Source: an uncultured Eubacteriales bacterium | GTDB taxonomy: Bacteria; Bacillota; Clostridia; Oscillospirales; Oscillospiraceae | Assembly (NCBI GenBank): GCA_900545515.1 | Contig: UQZA01000038.1 | Location: 1 to 23,236 of the forward strand | Direction: 5' to 3' | DNA: 23,236 nucleotides | Shown: positions 14,734 to 23,015 of the stretch, in pieces | How the letters are laid out: every line of letters begins with the position of its first letter | How positions within the stretch are numbered: position 1 is the first letter of the stretch | Position numbers and translations under genes: made by a program | The notes under the pieces: model-generated | The model's input: the letters and a program-made list of their open reading frames with translations, nothing else | What the model was told of the DNA's origin: nothing | The model's database searches: none

Positions 14734-15879
14734 ATGTCTTCTGAAGAGCTGATCCGGGAATCCCGCCGCCATCCCAAGATCGATGATCGGGGGATGATGG
14801 ATGTGCCGTTTCTGGTGCTGGTGCTGCTGCTGGTGGCCATTGGACTTTTGATGATGTTCTCTGCCAGCTATGTGCGGGCCAATTATGAAACCGGCAATTC
14901 CCTCCACTTTTTTATCCGGCAGGCCGGCTTTGCCGCCGTGGGACTGGCCGCCATGTTCGGCGCCAGCCGGTTCAGCTGTCACATCTGGCAGAAGCTGGCC
15001 AAGGTAATCTATGCCGTCAGTGTTTTGCTTTTGGTGGCGGTTCTCGTTGTAGGTGTGGAGGCTGGCGGCGCGAAACGGTGGATCAACCTGGCCGGCCAGC
15101 AGTTTCAGCCCTCGGAGGTGGCCAAATTCTCCCTCATCTGTATGATGGCGGCTATGGCAGCCCAGTATAAGGAGAAAATGGCGGATTTCCGCTACGGGGT
15201 GGTCCGGATGGGCGGCGTGATGCTCCTGATTTTGGCCCTGGTGGCCCTGGAGAAGCACCTGTCCGCCATTATGATCATCGGAATTGTTTCTGTGGTGATG
15301 ATGTATGTGGGCGGCACCAAAAAGCGGTGGCTGTTCCTGGCCATGGGCCTGGCGGTGGTGTTCCTGGTGCTGTATGTCTCCGTCATGGGCTACGCCGGGG
15401 ACCGGATTACCGCCTGGCTGAACCCGGAGGCCGATGCCCAGGACAAGGGCTATCAGGTTTTGCAGTCCCAGTATGCCATTGGCTCCGGGGGATTATTCGG
15501 CCTGGGCTTTGGCATGGGGCGGCAAAAGCATCTGTACCTTCCCGAAGAACACAACGACTACATTTTTGCCATTGTCTGTGAGGAGCTGGGCCTCATTGGC
15601 GCTGTGGGTATCATCATTCTCTTTGCCCTTCTCATTATCCGGGGCTATTGGATTGCCATGCATGCCGCCGACCGGTTTTCCACCATGCTGGCTGTGGGAA
15701 TTACAACGCTTCTGGCAGTGCAGGTGGTGCTGAATATGGGGGTTGTGAGCAACCTTCTGCCGTCTACAGGCGTGGGCTTGCCCTTCTTCTCCTACGGCGG
15801 CACCAATTTGATGATGAACCTGGGCGAAATGGGCATCATGCTCAGTATTTCCCGCTGGAGCTCCAGCACCAGGGGTTAG
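14734..15879 (+). CDS. ftsW: SEDS-family peptidoglycan glycosyltransferase FtsW/SpoVE
   Basis: This 381-residue polytopic protein polymerises lipid II into glycan strands and works with the class B PBP encoded at 8479-10845. It has about ten membrane helices. SEDS signatures seen are the FSASYVRANY stretch in the first helices, GAKRWINLAGQQFQPSEVAKF, the large loop with NPEADAQDKGYQVLQSQYAI, the GLGFGMGRQKHLYLPEEHNDY segment, and the end motif TGVGLPFFSYGGTNLMMNLGEMG. I chose the ATG at 14734 because AGGAGG lies 9 bases upstream; the frame is open far upstream inside mraY, but that part is not protein-like. In Firmicutes this position is occupied by spoVE, so FtsW and SpoVE cannot be separated here. 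RodA is less likely given the dcw context. Confidence 0.93.
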   Translation: MSSEELIRESRRHPKIDDRGMMDVPFLVLVLLLVAIGLLMMFSASYVRANYETGNSLHFFIRQAGFAAVGLAAMFGASRFSCHIWQKLAKVIYAVSVLLLVAVLVVGVEAGGAKRWINLAGQQFQPSEVAKFSLICMMAAMAAQYKEKMADFRYGVVRMGGVMLLILALVALEKHLSAIMIIGIVSVVMMYVGGTKKRWLFLAMGLAVVFLVLYVSVMGYAGDRITAWLNPEADAQDKGYQVLQSQYAIGSGGLFGLGFGMGRQKHLYLPEEHNDYIFAIVCEELGLIGAVGIIILFALLIIRGYWIAMHAADRFSTMLAVGITTLLAVQVVLNMGVVSNLLPSTGVGLPFFSYGGTNLMMNLGEMGIMLSISRWSSSTRG

Positions 15880-15891
15880 GGGGAATGCCAT

Positions 15892-17019
15892 TTGAATGTG
15901 ATGTTTACCTGCGGCGGGACCGGTGGTCACATCAATCCTGCCATTGCAGTAGCCAACCTGCTCCGGGAGCGAAAACCGGACAGCCGGATTCTCTTCGTGG
16001 GAGGAGCGGGGGGAATGGAGTGCACCCTGGTGCCGAAAGCCGGCTTCCAACTGGAGACTTTGGACCCCAGGAGTTTCCGCCGGGGCTTCAGTCCCAAAGC
16101 CATCTGGCACAATCTCACCGGCGCTTACCACACCGCTCTTTCTCTGGGGAAGGCCCGGCGGCTCATCCGTACCTTTCAGCCGGATGTGATTGTGGGTACC
16201 GGAGGCTATGCTAGCTTTCCTCTTCTGAAGGAGGGGGCCCGAGTGGGGGTTCCCACCTGCATCCATGAGAGCAACGCCGTGCCCGGTCTTACCACCCGGA
16301 TGGTGGCCAACCAGATGGACCGGATTCTGGTCTCCTTCGCCGAGAGCCGGTCCCAGTACAAGCGCCCCGAGCGGGTGCAGGTGGTGGGGATGCCTGTGCG
16401 CCAGGAGTTCCTCTATACGAGGAAGGAGGATGCCCGGCAGGCCTTGGGCCTGGATGAGCGCCCCGTCATCGTCTCAGCCTGGGGCAGTCTGGGAGCCCGG
16501 GAAATGAACAAGGTGATTGCGGATTTCTTCCGCCTGGAGCAGGAGGCGGGCTGCCCCTATCAACATATCCACGCCACCGGCTCCTATGGCTGGCGGTGGA
16601 TGCCGGAATATGTGAAGGAGCGAGGGGTGGATCTGCCTGGGTGCAGCGGCCTGGAGATGGTGGAGTATATTTACGATATGCCCACCTGGATGGCGGCTGC
16701 GGACTTGATCATCGGTCGGGCTGGCGCGTCTACCCTCAATGAGATCGCCGCTTCCGGTACGCCCTGCATCATTGTGCCGTCTCCCAACGTCACTGACAAC
16801 CACCAGGAGAAAAACGCCCGGGTTCTGGCGGACCGGGGAGCGGCCCAGATCATTCATGAGGCGGACTGCACGGGGCAGGCCTTGTTCCGGGAGGCGCAGG
16901 TCCTGCTCAATGACCCTGCAAGGTGCCGGGCCATGCGCCGGGCGTTGCTGAATTTGGCGGTGGTGGACTCCGCAGAGCGGATTTACGGCGCCATTTTGGA
17001 GCTTGCAAAGCAAAATTGA
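15892..17019 (+). CDS. murG: UDP-GlcNAc: lipid I N-acetylglucosamine transferase MurG
   Basis: MurG adds GlcNAc to lipid I on the inner face of the membrane, giving lipid II. The 375-residue GT28 protein starts MNVMFTCGGTGGHINPAIAV, the glycine-rich lipid I site. It then has GTGGYASFP, HESNAVPGL, the C-domain IIGRAGASTLNEI that holds the UDP-GlcNAc, and SPNVTDNHQEKNA. Length is slightly above the usual 355-365. The start is TTG at 15892, with GGGGGA 7 bases upstream; the nearest ATG, three codons on, would have the site too far away. The ftsW stop is 12 bases before. murA follows after 66 bases. Confidence 0.96.
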   Translation: MNVMFTCGGTGGHINPAIAVANLLRERKPDSRILFVGGAGGMECTLVPKAGFQLETLDPRSFRRGFSPKAIWHNLTGAYHTALSLGKARRLIRTFQPDVIVGTGGYASFPLLKEGARVGVPTCIHESNAVPGLTTRMVANQMDRILVSFAESRSQYKRPERVQVVGMPVRQEFLYTRKEDARQALGLDERPVIVSAWGSLGAREMNKVIADFFRLEQEAGCPYQHIHATGSYGWRWMPEYVKERGVDLPGCSGLEMVEYIYDMPTWMAAADLIIGRAGASTLNEIAASGTPCIIVPSPNVTDNHQEKNARVLADRGAAQIIHEADCTGQALFREAQVLLNDPARCRAMRRALLNLAVVDSAERIYGAILELAKQN

Positions 17020-17085
17020 CACACCCGGGCCGAACCTTCTGCATAGGATGGGCAAAACCAATTCTTGGGCGGAAGGAGCGGGCCA

Positions 17086-18411
17086 ATGGAATCGATCATT
17101 GTGGAGGGCGGCCGGCCACTGGAGGGAAAGGTTTCCATTTCCGGAGCCAAGAACAGTGTGCTGCCCCTGCTGGCGGCTGCCATATTGTTCCGGGGCGGCT
17201 GTTTGTTACATAACTGCCCCCGGTTATCCGATGTGGCGGCGGCGGCAGAAATTTTGGAGCATCTGGGTTGCCGGGTGGACCGCACCGGGCACAGCATTTG
17301 GGTAGACGCCCAGGATCTGTGCCGGGATGAGATCCCCCGGGCTCTGATGGAGCGGATGCGTTCGTCCATCCTGTTTCTGGGGCCGTTGCTGGCCCGCACA
17401 GGCCGGTGCACCTTATATGAGCCAGGGGGCTGCTGCCTGGGAGCCCGGCCCATTGACCTGCACCTGGCGGGACTGGAGGCCTTGGGAGCGGAGTTCTCCT
17501 GGGACCGGGACCGGCTGGTGTGCCGGGGGAAGCTTCGGGGTGGGGCGGTGACCCTCCCGTTCCCCAGTGTGGGGGCTACGGAAAACCTGATTTTGGCTGC
17601 CCTGGGAGCGGAAGGAACCACCACGATTTATCACGCGGCTCGGGAGCCGGAGATTGGAGACCTGATTGGTTTCCTGACAGCAGGGGGCGCTCGGATTTAT
17701 GGAGCGGGGACCTCCATGCTCCAGATTGAAGGGGGCTTCCCCGATGCGGCGGCCTACACGGTTTTGCCGGACCGGATGGAAGCTGCAACGTTCCTGGCTG
17801 CTGCTGCTTCGGCGGGGGGCGACCTCTGCCTGGAGCGGACCCGGCCCGGGGATTACGGTCCGGTCATTCAGGTTCTGCGAGCCGCCGGATGCCGGATTGA
17901 GGAGGGACCGGGAGAGGTGCGCATCCATGGACCGGAACGGCTGCAAAGCGTGCCGCCCATTCGCACAGCGCCCTATCCGGGCTTTCCCACCGATGCCCAG
18001 GCTCCGGTGATGGCGGCTCTGCTTCGCGCCCAAGGCGTGACGGTGTTTGAGGAGACCGTTTTTGCTGACCGCTACCGTCATGTGCCTGCACTGCGGGCCC
18101 TGGGTGGCAGGATTCAGGTCTCCGGGGCCATTGCGGCTGTCACCGGGGTGCCGGAGCTCCATGGCGCGGCCATGGAAGCCACAGACCTGCGGGGCGGGGC
18201 GGCCATGGTGGTGGGTGCCTTGGGGGCCCAGGGTACCAGCAGGATCGGAAGTGTACAGCATATCCTGCGGGGTTATGAGGACTTTGCCCGGCGGCTGGCG
18301 GCCCTGGGCGCAACCATTCGGATGGAACATGAAAGGGCAGAGTGCTGCCATGGAGGATTGTACTATGGATTGGGACGAACAGGAGAGGGGGCGCAGGAGA
18401 AAGCCCCCTGA
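17086..18411 (+). CDS. murA: UDP-GlcNAc 1-carboxyvinyltransferase MurA
   Basis: MurA transfers enolpyruvate from PEP to UDP-GlcNAc, the first committed step of peptidoglycan synthesis, in the cytosol. The 441-residue EPT-fold protein has the N-terminal VSISGAKNSVLPLLAA (with the active-site Lys and Asn) and the catalytic cysteine loop GGCCLGARPIDLHL. Cys116 aligns with Escherichia coli Cys115, the fosfomycin target, and is followed by a second Cys. The last part has TDLRGGAAMVV and the HILRGYEDF ending. I chose the ATG at 17086 because AAGGAG lies 7 bases upstream; the TTG at 17065 is less likely. In Bacillus subtilis murB occupies this position after murG; here it is murA. Its 3' end overlaps divIB by 47 bases. 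Confidence 0.96.
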   Translation: MESIIVEGGRPLEGKVSISGAKNSVLPLLAAAILFRGGCLLHNCPRLSDVAAAAEILEHLGCRVDRTGHSIWVDAQDLCRDEIPRALMERMRSSILFLGPLLARTGRCTLYEPGGCCLGARPIDLHLAGLEALGAEFSWDRDRLVCRGKLRGGAVTLPFPSVGATENLILAALGAEGTTTIYHAAREPEIGDLIGFLTAGGARIYGAGTSMLQIEGGFPDAAAYTVLPDRMEAATFLAAAASAGGDLCLERTRPGDYGPVIQVLRAAGCRIEEGPGEVRIHGPERLQSVPPIRTAPYPGFPTDAQAPVMAALLRAQGVTVFEETVFADRYRHVPALRALGGRIQVSGAIAAVTGVPELHGAAMEATDLRGGAAMVVGALGAQGTSRIGSVQHILRGYEDFARRLAALGATIRMEHERAECCHGGLYYGLGRTGEGAQEKAP

Positions 18412-19570
18412 AGGCGGGACCCAGCGCCAGGGCCAGACCGGCCAGGGGCGGCCCCCTCGGGAGGACCGAAGCAGGGCCCGGCAGCCCGATGCGGGCCGCC
18501 GTAAGCTGCGGGAAACTGCCAGCCGCCCGAAGAAGCGAGAGGAGCCCAAGCAGGAGACAAAAAGAACCCGCCCCCCGGACCGAACGCCCCGGCAGGATCA
18601 GAAACCGCCGCGCAAGCCGGAACAGCGTGTCCGGAACCCATCTGGAGATCGGGAGATGGCGGAAAAAGCCAGAGAAGCCCGCCGCAGACAGGCCGGGCAA
18701 AAGAAGCGGGAGGAGGAGCGCAAGCGCCGGGAAGAGACCCGGCGGACTCCACCCAAGGCATTGCCCCGGAGGAAGCTACTGTGGAAGCTGCTTACCACAG
18801 CTGCCGTGGTGGTGGCGCTTCTTGTGGGCCTGACCATTTTCTTCAAGGTCCAGAATGTGGTGGTCACTGGCAACGGGAAGTACACTGCAGAGACGGTGAT
18901 TGCTGCTTCCGGCATCGAAACAGGGGAGAATCTGCTGACCTTTGGCAAGTCCCGGGCTGCGGGCAGAATTTTGGCAGAGCTTCCCTATGTGGATCAGGTG
19001 CAGATTGGTATAAAACTTCCGAATACGGTCAATATTGACATTGTGGAGCTGGAGGTGTCCTACGCCATCCGTTCCACCGAAGGTGGCTGGTGGCTGATGG
19101 ATTGTGGCGGCAAGCTTCTGGAGCCGGTGGAGGAGTCCGAGGCAGCCAAGCATACCCAAGTGCTGGGCATTTGTGCCGAGCATCCCTCACCGGGAGGCTC
19201 CCTGGTGGCCGGCGAGGGAGTTGCCGCTGAAAGCGCTCCTACGGGGGAAGAGACTTCTGCACAGGAGACCGGGGAGAAGAGCGCCATTCACGGCTCTGCT
19301 GCTGAGCGGGGCGCCGCGGCTCTGGAGATTCTGCAGGCACTGGAAGAGACGGAGCATATGGGGGACGTGACAACTGTGGACGTATCCAGCCTGTATGACA
19401 TTCAGCTTTGGTACGGCCAGAAGTATCAGATTCTGCTGGGCGGGCCCACGGAGCTGACCTATAAAATCCGCTATATGACCCAGGCGGTAGCCACTCTGGC
19501 GGATTATCAGAGCGGCGTTCTGGATCTGAGTCTGGAGCAGGACAGGAAGGCCATCTTCACCCCGTGGTAA
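18365..19570 (+). CDS. divIB: Cell division protein DivIB/FtsQ (POTRA domain), with long basic N-tail
   Basis: DivIB/FtsQ is a single-pass division protein that joins FtsL and DivIC outside the membrane and regulates the septal synthase. The 401-residue product has a cytoplasmic N-tail of about 137 residues, extremely rich in Arg, Lys, Glu and Pro, a membrane helix at about 138-160, and a POTRA domain starting VQNVVVTGNGKYTAETV and running through LPYVDQVQIGIKLPNTVNIDIVE. A beta domain follows, interrupted by an acidic, Ser/Thr/Gly-rich stretch near 270-315. I chose the ATG at 18365 because GGAGG lies 8 bases upstream; it overlaps murA by 47 bases. The frame is open further upstream within murA. 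The overlap suggests coupled translation. No terminator is seen between this gene and the ftsZ promoter. Confidence 0.88.
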   Translation: MDWDEQERGRRRKPPEGGTQRQGQTGQGRPPREDRSRARQPDAGRRKLRETASRPKKREEPKQETKRTRPPDRTPRQDQKPPRKPEQRVRNPSGDREMAEKAREARRRQAGQKKREEERKRREETRRTPPKALPRRKLLWKLLTTAAVVVALLVGLTIFFKVQNVVVTGNGKYTAETVIAASGIETGENLLTFGKSRAAGRILAELPYVDQVQIGIKLPNTVNIDIVELEVSYAIRSTEGGWWLMDCGGKLLEPVEESEAAKHTQVLGICAEHPSPGGSLVAGEGVAAESAPTGEETSAQETGEKSAIHGSAAERGAAALEILQALEETEHMGDVTTVDVSSLYDIQLWYGQKYQILLGGPTELTYKIRYMTQAVATLADYQSGVLDLSLEQDRKAIFTPW

Positions 19571-19623
19571 CCTGCCCAGGTTGTGAACAATTGAAAAACT
19601 TGGCGAAAAAATGAGAATTTCTA

Positions 19624-19652
19624 TTGACCAAATGGGGATTTCACGATAGAAT
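19624..19652 (+). promoter_or_regulatory. ftsZ: Promoter of ftsZ
   Basis: TTGACC (19624-19629) and TAGAAT (19647-19652) are separated by 17 bases: five of six matches in each box. Transcription would start near 19659, leaving a leader of about 70 bases with a 5-bp GCCCC/GGGGC hairpin at 19680-19692 and the strong site AGGAGGAG before the ATG. It would let ftsZ be expressed beyond the level of the upstream cluster. Confidence 0.8.
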
Positions 19653-19728
19653 AAATGGGTATAAGTGTGCTCGGTTTCTGCCCCACCGGGGCGTGAATAC
19701 AAAAGATTACATAGGAGGAGAGCAAAAT

Positions 19729-20838
19729 ATGTCTAGTTCTGCCATTGAGTCTTATCCGGATAAGGTTGTAAATATTAAAGTGATCGGCGTGGGCGGCGCA
19801 GGCAACAACGTTGTCAACCGCATGATTGAGTCCGGCGTGAGCGGCGTGGAATTTGTCGTCGTCAATACGGACAAGCAGGATCTCAACAAGTCCAAGTGCC
19901 CCAACAAGCTCCAGATCGGTGAGAAACTCACCGGCGGCATGGGCGCCGGCTCCAAACCGGAAATCGGCAAGAAGTCCGCTGAAGAGAGCCGTGCCGGGAT
20001 CTCCAAGATTCTGGAAGGCACCGACATGGTCTTCATCACCGCCGGCATGGGCGGCGGCACCGGCACCGGTGCAGCTCCCATTGTGGCGGATCTGGCCCAC
20101 GAAGCCGGTATTCTCACGGTGGGTGTGGTGACCAAGCCCTTTAAGTTCGAGGGCGCCAACCGGATGCGCCAAGCGGAGTCCGGCATTGCCTCTCTGTCCG
20201 AGAAGGTAGATTCTCTCATCATCATCCCCAACGACCGCTTGAAGTATGTTACTGAGCAGAAGATCACCTTTGCCAACGCCTTCGGCATTGCCGATGACGT
20301 TCTGAAGCAGGCTGTAACCTCTATTTCCGAGTTGGTGGGGTACTCCGAGCGTGTGGTCATCAACCTGGACTTTGCTGACGTATCCGCTGTTATGAAAGAC
20401 GCGGGCCGGGCTCATATGGGCGTTGGCATCGCCACCGGCCGGGAGAAGGCGGAGCAGGCTGCCATGAGCGCAGTGGCCAGCCCCCTGCTGGAGACCTCTA
20501 TCAATGGCGCCACCGGCGTGCTTGTGAATGTCACCGGCTCTCCGGAGCTGACTCTGGACGATGTGGAGACGGCTGCCAGCATTGTGCAGGAGGCGGCCAA
20601 TCCCGAGGCCAATATCATCTTCGGCGCTACCTACTCCGATGAGTTTGAAGATGAAATGCGAGTGACGGTCATTGCCACCGGCTTCGAGTCCAAGAAGGCT
20701 GAGAACAGCACCCCCTCTGCCAAGTCTGTGTCCCGTCCCGGCCCCTTTACTGCCGCAGGAGAGCGCGCAAAACCTACGCCGGTTGCTACTGAGGATGTGG
20801 ATGACATCGATGAGATTTTTAAGATTTTCAATCGGTAA
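19729..20838 (+). CDS. ftsZ: Cell division protein FtsZ
   Basis: FtsZ is the tubulin-like GTPase that forms the division ring. The 369-residue protein has the GTP-binding start IKVIGVGGAGNNVVNRM, the tubulin signature GGGTGTG at 108-114, the T7 catalytic loop NLDFAD at 212-217, and the C-terminal polymer domain. A linker of about 45 residues then leads to the tail VDDIDEIFKIFNR. The tail does not follow the usual D-x-P-x-F-x-R type tip that binds FtsA and SepF. I chose the ATG at 19729 because AGGAGGAG lies about 8 bases upstream. It has its own promoter at 19624-19652 and is followed by a hairpin. No ftsA lies before it, unlike in many Bacilli. Confidence 0.97.
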   Translation: MSSSAIESYPDKVVNIKVIGVGGAGNNVVNRMIESGVSGVEFVVVNTDKQDLNKSKCPNKLQIGEKLTGGMGAGSKPEIGKKSAEESRAGISKILEGTDMVFITAGMGGGTGTGAAPIVADLAHEAGILTVGVVTKPFKFEGANRMRQAESGIASLSEKVDSLIIIPNDRLKYVTEQKITFANAFGIADDVLKQAVTSISELVGYSERVVINLDFADVSAVMKDAGRAHMGVGIATGREKAEQAAMSAVASPLLETSINGATGVLVNVTGSPELTLDDVETAASIVQEAANPEANIIFGATYSDEFEDEMRVTVIATGFESKKAENSTPSAKSVSRPGPFTAAGERAKPTPVATEDVDDIDEIFKIFNR

Positions 20839-20875
20839 GTGATGCTATCCCCCCTGCAGGGTATCCAGGAAATAT

Positions 20876-20915
20876 GGGCGCACCGCACAAAGGGATGCGG
20901 TGCGCCCTTCCATGC
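20876..20915 (+). terminator. Probable terminator of ftsZ
   Basis: GGGCGCACCGCA (20876-20887) and its exact complement (20896-20907) form a 12-bp GC-rich stem with an 8-base loop, 38 bases after the ftsZ stop. The following bases (TTCCATGC) give only a poor U tract, so termination may be incomplete or use other signals. Confidence 0.6.
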
Positions 20916-21001
20916 TGTCTTTCTGTAAAAGCACGTCTGTGCGCGATTGGTGGAAAAATTCCGAAATTTTGAAAGATTTGCAGAATTTTTACATTTTCCC
21001 C

Positions 21002-21030
21002 TTTACTTTTCCTCTGTTATACATTAAAAT
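21002..21030 (+). promoter_or_regulatory. Likely promoter of the yerC-methyltransferase-hslO unit
   Basis: TTTACT (21002-21007) and TAAAAT (21025-21030) are separated by 17 bases in an AT-rich stretch that contrasts with the GC-rich surroundings. Matches are four and five of six. An alternative -10 (TATACA near 21019) lacks a well-placed -35. Confidence 0.5.
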
Positions 21031-21089
21031 AGAGGCGTGGTAGGCACAGATTCCCATCTAACAAATTCAATTATGGAGGATTATGACAT

Positions 21090-21389
21090 ATGAATAGCAG
21101 AAGTAGAAAAGCCAACCCCAACAGCCCCCTGTATCAGGCCATCCTGAAGCTGAAGACTCCGGAGGAGTGCTATAACTTCCTCATGGACCTGTGTACCGTT
21201 CCGGAGCTCAATGCCATGGAGCAGCGCTTTGAGGTCGCTCAGCTGCTGAACCAGGGAATGATCTACAACAAGATCCTGGAGCTGACCGGCGCCAGCAGTG
21301 CCACCATCAGCCGTGTGAACCGCTCCCTCAACTATGGTACCGATGGCTACCGCTTGGTCATTGAGCGAATGGAGAGCGTGGAGGAATGA
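21090..21389 (+). CDS. yerC: TrpR-like DNA-binding protein YerC/YecD
   Basis: The 99-residue protein is an all-helical TrpR/YerC-YecD family regulator. LYQAILKLKTPEECYNFLMDLCTVPELNAMEQRFEVA forms the N-terminal helices. The helix-turn-helix is at about 55-85 (MIYNKILELTGASSATISRVNRSL), closely like the DNA-reading part of TrpR. Length and sequence are typical of the Firmicute YerC group. Its targets are not evident here, and no operator can be assigned. TGGAGGATT precedes the ATG by about 10 bases. The stop overlaps the next gene by 4 bases (ATGA), so it is co-translated with the methyltransferase. Confidence 0.92.
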   Translation: MNSRSRKANPNSPLYQAILKLKTPEECYNFLMDLCTVPELNAMEQRFEVAQLLNQGMIYNKILELTGASSATISRVNRSLNYGTDGYRLVIERMESVEE

Positions 21390-22144
21390 GCGCCTATGGG
21401 TCTTTGGCTGCGTCTTATGACCGGCTGACCAGTGACGTTCCTTATGCCGAAATTTTGGCGTTTGTACAAACGCTTCTCACAGAACGGGGCGTAGCGCCCC
21501 GTTCTGTGTTGGACTTGGCCTGCGGCACAGGGACGATGTCCCTACTTCTGGCCCAGTCCGGGTACCAGGTGATTGGGGCGGATATGTCCGAGGAGATGCT
21601 GACTGTGGCCTATGATAAGGCGTCGGCCCTGCCGGATAACCGCCCTTTCTTTGTGTGCCAGAGGATGGAGCGTCTTTGTCTGCCGGACCCGGTGGACTGG
21701 GTCCTGTGTTGTCTGGACAGCATCAATTATTTGACAGATCCCGCCGCCTGCCAGGAGACATTCCGGCGGGTGTACCGGTCGTTATGCCCCGGCGGCGTCT
21801 TTATTTTTGACGTGAATACCCCGGAAAAGCTACAGGCCATGGATGGACAGGTGTTTCTGGATGAGGACGAGGATGTATTTTGCGTCTGGCGGGGAAGCTA
21901 TGAGAAGACGGAACGGATTTGCTACTACGGCATGGACCTGTTCCAGCGGCAGGGACGCCTGTGGCGCAGAAACCAGGAGGAGCACCGGGAGTTCGCCTAT
22001 ACCATTGGGGAGCTGCAGGCCTGGTTGACCCAGGCTGGTTTTGGCGGCATTGAGGTATTTGGTGACCGCCGCACCGCGTCTCCGGGTCCCGGCGAGCAGC
22101 GGGTATATTTTATGGCAGTCAGGGAGGAGACCACCCATGGGTGA
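21386..22144 (+). CDS. Class I SAM-dependent methyltransferase (YqeM/cypM-like), substrate unknown
   Basis: This 252-residue protein has the class I methyltransferase core: a YDRLTSD N-terminal segment typical of the methyltransferase-25 group, motif I VLDLACGTGTMSLLLA, the acidic residue in VIGADMSEEML, a motif IV region with VDWVLCCLDSINYL, and PGGVFIFDVNT. The C-terminal half, with several Trp, Tyr and Arg, probably forms the substrate cap. Small-molecule methylation is more likely than DNA methylation because there is no NPPY motif. The substrate cannot be told. It overlaps yerC by 4 bases and hslO by 8 bases, a tight coupled unit. Confidence 0.85.
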   Translation: MSAYGSLAASYDRLTSDVPYAEILAFVQTLLTERGVAPRSVLDLACGTGTMSLLLAQSGYQVIGADMSEEMLTVAYDKASALPDNRPFFVCQRMERLCLPDPVDWVLCCLDSINYLTDPAACQETFRRVYRSLCPGGVFIFDVNTPEKLQAMDGQVFLDEDEDVFCVWRGSYEKTERICYYGMDLFQRQGRLWRRNQEEHREFAYTIGELQAWLTQAGFGGIEVFGDRRTASPGPGEQRVYFMAVREETTHG

Positions 22145-23015
22145 TTATATTGTGCGGGCAATGTCTGCTGATGGCTTTGTGAAGGCGGCAGCCATTCGCT
22201 CTACGGAGATTGTGCGGCGCGGGGCTGCAATCCAGGGTACCACAACTACAGCTACAGCGGCCTTTGGACGGGCTCTCACGGCAACCTCCTTGCTGGGGAA
22301 CATGCAAAAGGTGGAGGATGGCTCTGTCACGCTGCAGATTAAGGGGGGCGGACCTTTGGGGACCATTCTCTGCGTATCCGACTCTGTGGGCAACGTCCGG
22401 GGCTATGTGCAGCACCCGGTTATCAGCCTGATGGAGAAGTACCCGGGGAAGCTGGATGTGGGCGCAGCTGTGGGCAGGGAAGGCATGCTCACCGTGATCC
22501 GGGACCTGCAGATGAAGGAGCCTTATGTGGGCAGCGTGCAAATGGTCACTGGGGAAATTGCAGAGGATCTGACCGCCTACTTTGCCCAGAGTGAGCAGAC
22601 GCCTACGGCTTGCGCCCTGGGCGTCCTGGTGGCCCGTGACAGGACTGTTCAGGTGGCAGGGGGATACCTCCTCCAGCTCTTGCCAAATGCCCCGGATGCG
22701 GTCATTGAGGCCCTGGAGGGGGGCATTCGTGGGGCCGGCGCCGTCACCCCTATGCTGGAGCGCGGCATGACGCCGGAGGAGATTTTGACAGCGGTTTGCC
22801 CCGGAATGAAACTGAAGGTCCTGGAGACCACAGAAGTGTCCTATCGCTGCTACTGCAGTCGGGAGCGGGTGAAGGGAGCCCTCATCAGTCTGGGGAAAAA
22901 GGAGCTGGAAGAGATTGCCGCAGAAGGGGAGACCGTCCACATTGGCTGCCAGTTCTGTGACGCAGACTATCAATTTGGCCCGGAGGAAATTCAAAATTTG
23001 CTCCTGGAAATTTGA
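22137..23015 (+). CDS. hslO: Redox-regulated chaperone Hsp33 (HslO)
   Basis: Hsp33 is a cytosolic holdase that is activated when oxidants release its zinc and form disulfides. The 292-residue protein has the Hsp33 N-domain (MGDYIVRAMSADGFVKAAAI, LLGNMQKVEDGSVTLQIKGGGPLG, VRGYVQHP) and the C-terminal zinc switch: Cys238-x-Cys240, then after 30 residues Cys271-x-x-Cys274. All four zinc cysteines are present, so the switch should work. I chose the ATG at 22137 because AGGAG lies 8 bases upstream; the frame extends further upstream inside the methyltransferase gene. It overlaps that gene by 8 bases. No strong terminator follows, only the weak inverted repeat GGAAATTT/AAATTTCC over its stop. Confidence 0.96.
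   Translation: MGDYIVRAMSADGFVKAAAIRSTEIVRRGAAIQGTTTTATAAFGRALTATSLLGNMQKVEDGSVTLQIKGGGPLGTILCVSDSVGNVRGYVQHPVISLMEKYPGKLDVGAAVGREGMLTVIRDLQMKEPYVGSVQMVTGEIAEDLTAYFAQSEQTPTACALGVLVARDRTVQVAGGYLLQLLPNAPDAVIEALEGGIRGAGAVTPMLERGMTPEEILTAVCPGMKLKVLETTEVSYRCYCSRERVKGALISLGKKELEEIAAEGETVHIGCQFCDADYQFGPEEIQNLLLEI

Noticed and set aside
17016..17049. Possible promoter for murA (perfect TTGACA at 17016-17021)
   Set aside because: No acceptable -10 box lies 16-18 bases downstream; the best candidate has only two matches. murA is probably read from the cluster transcript.
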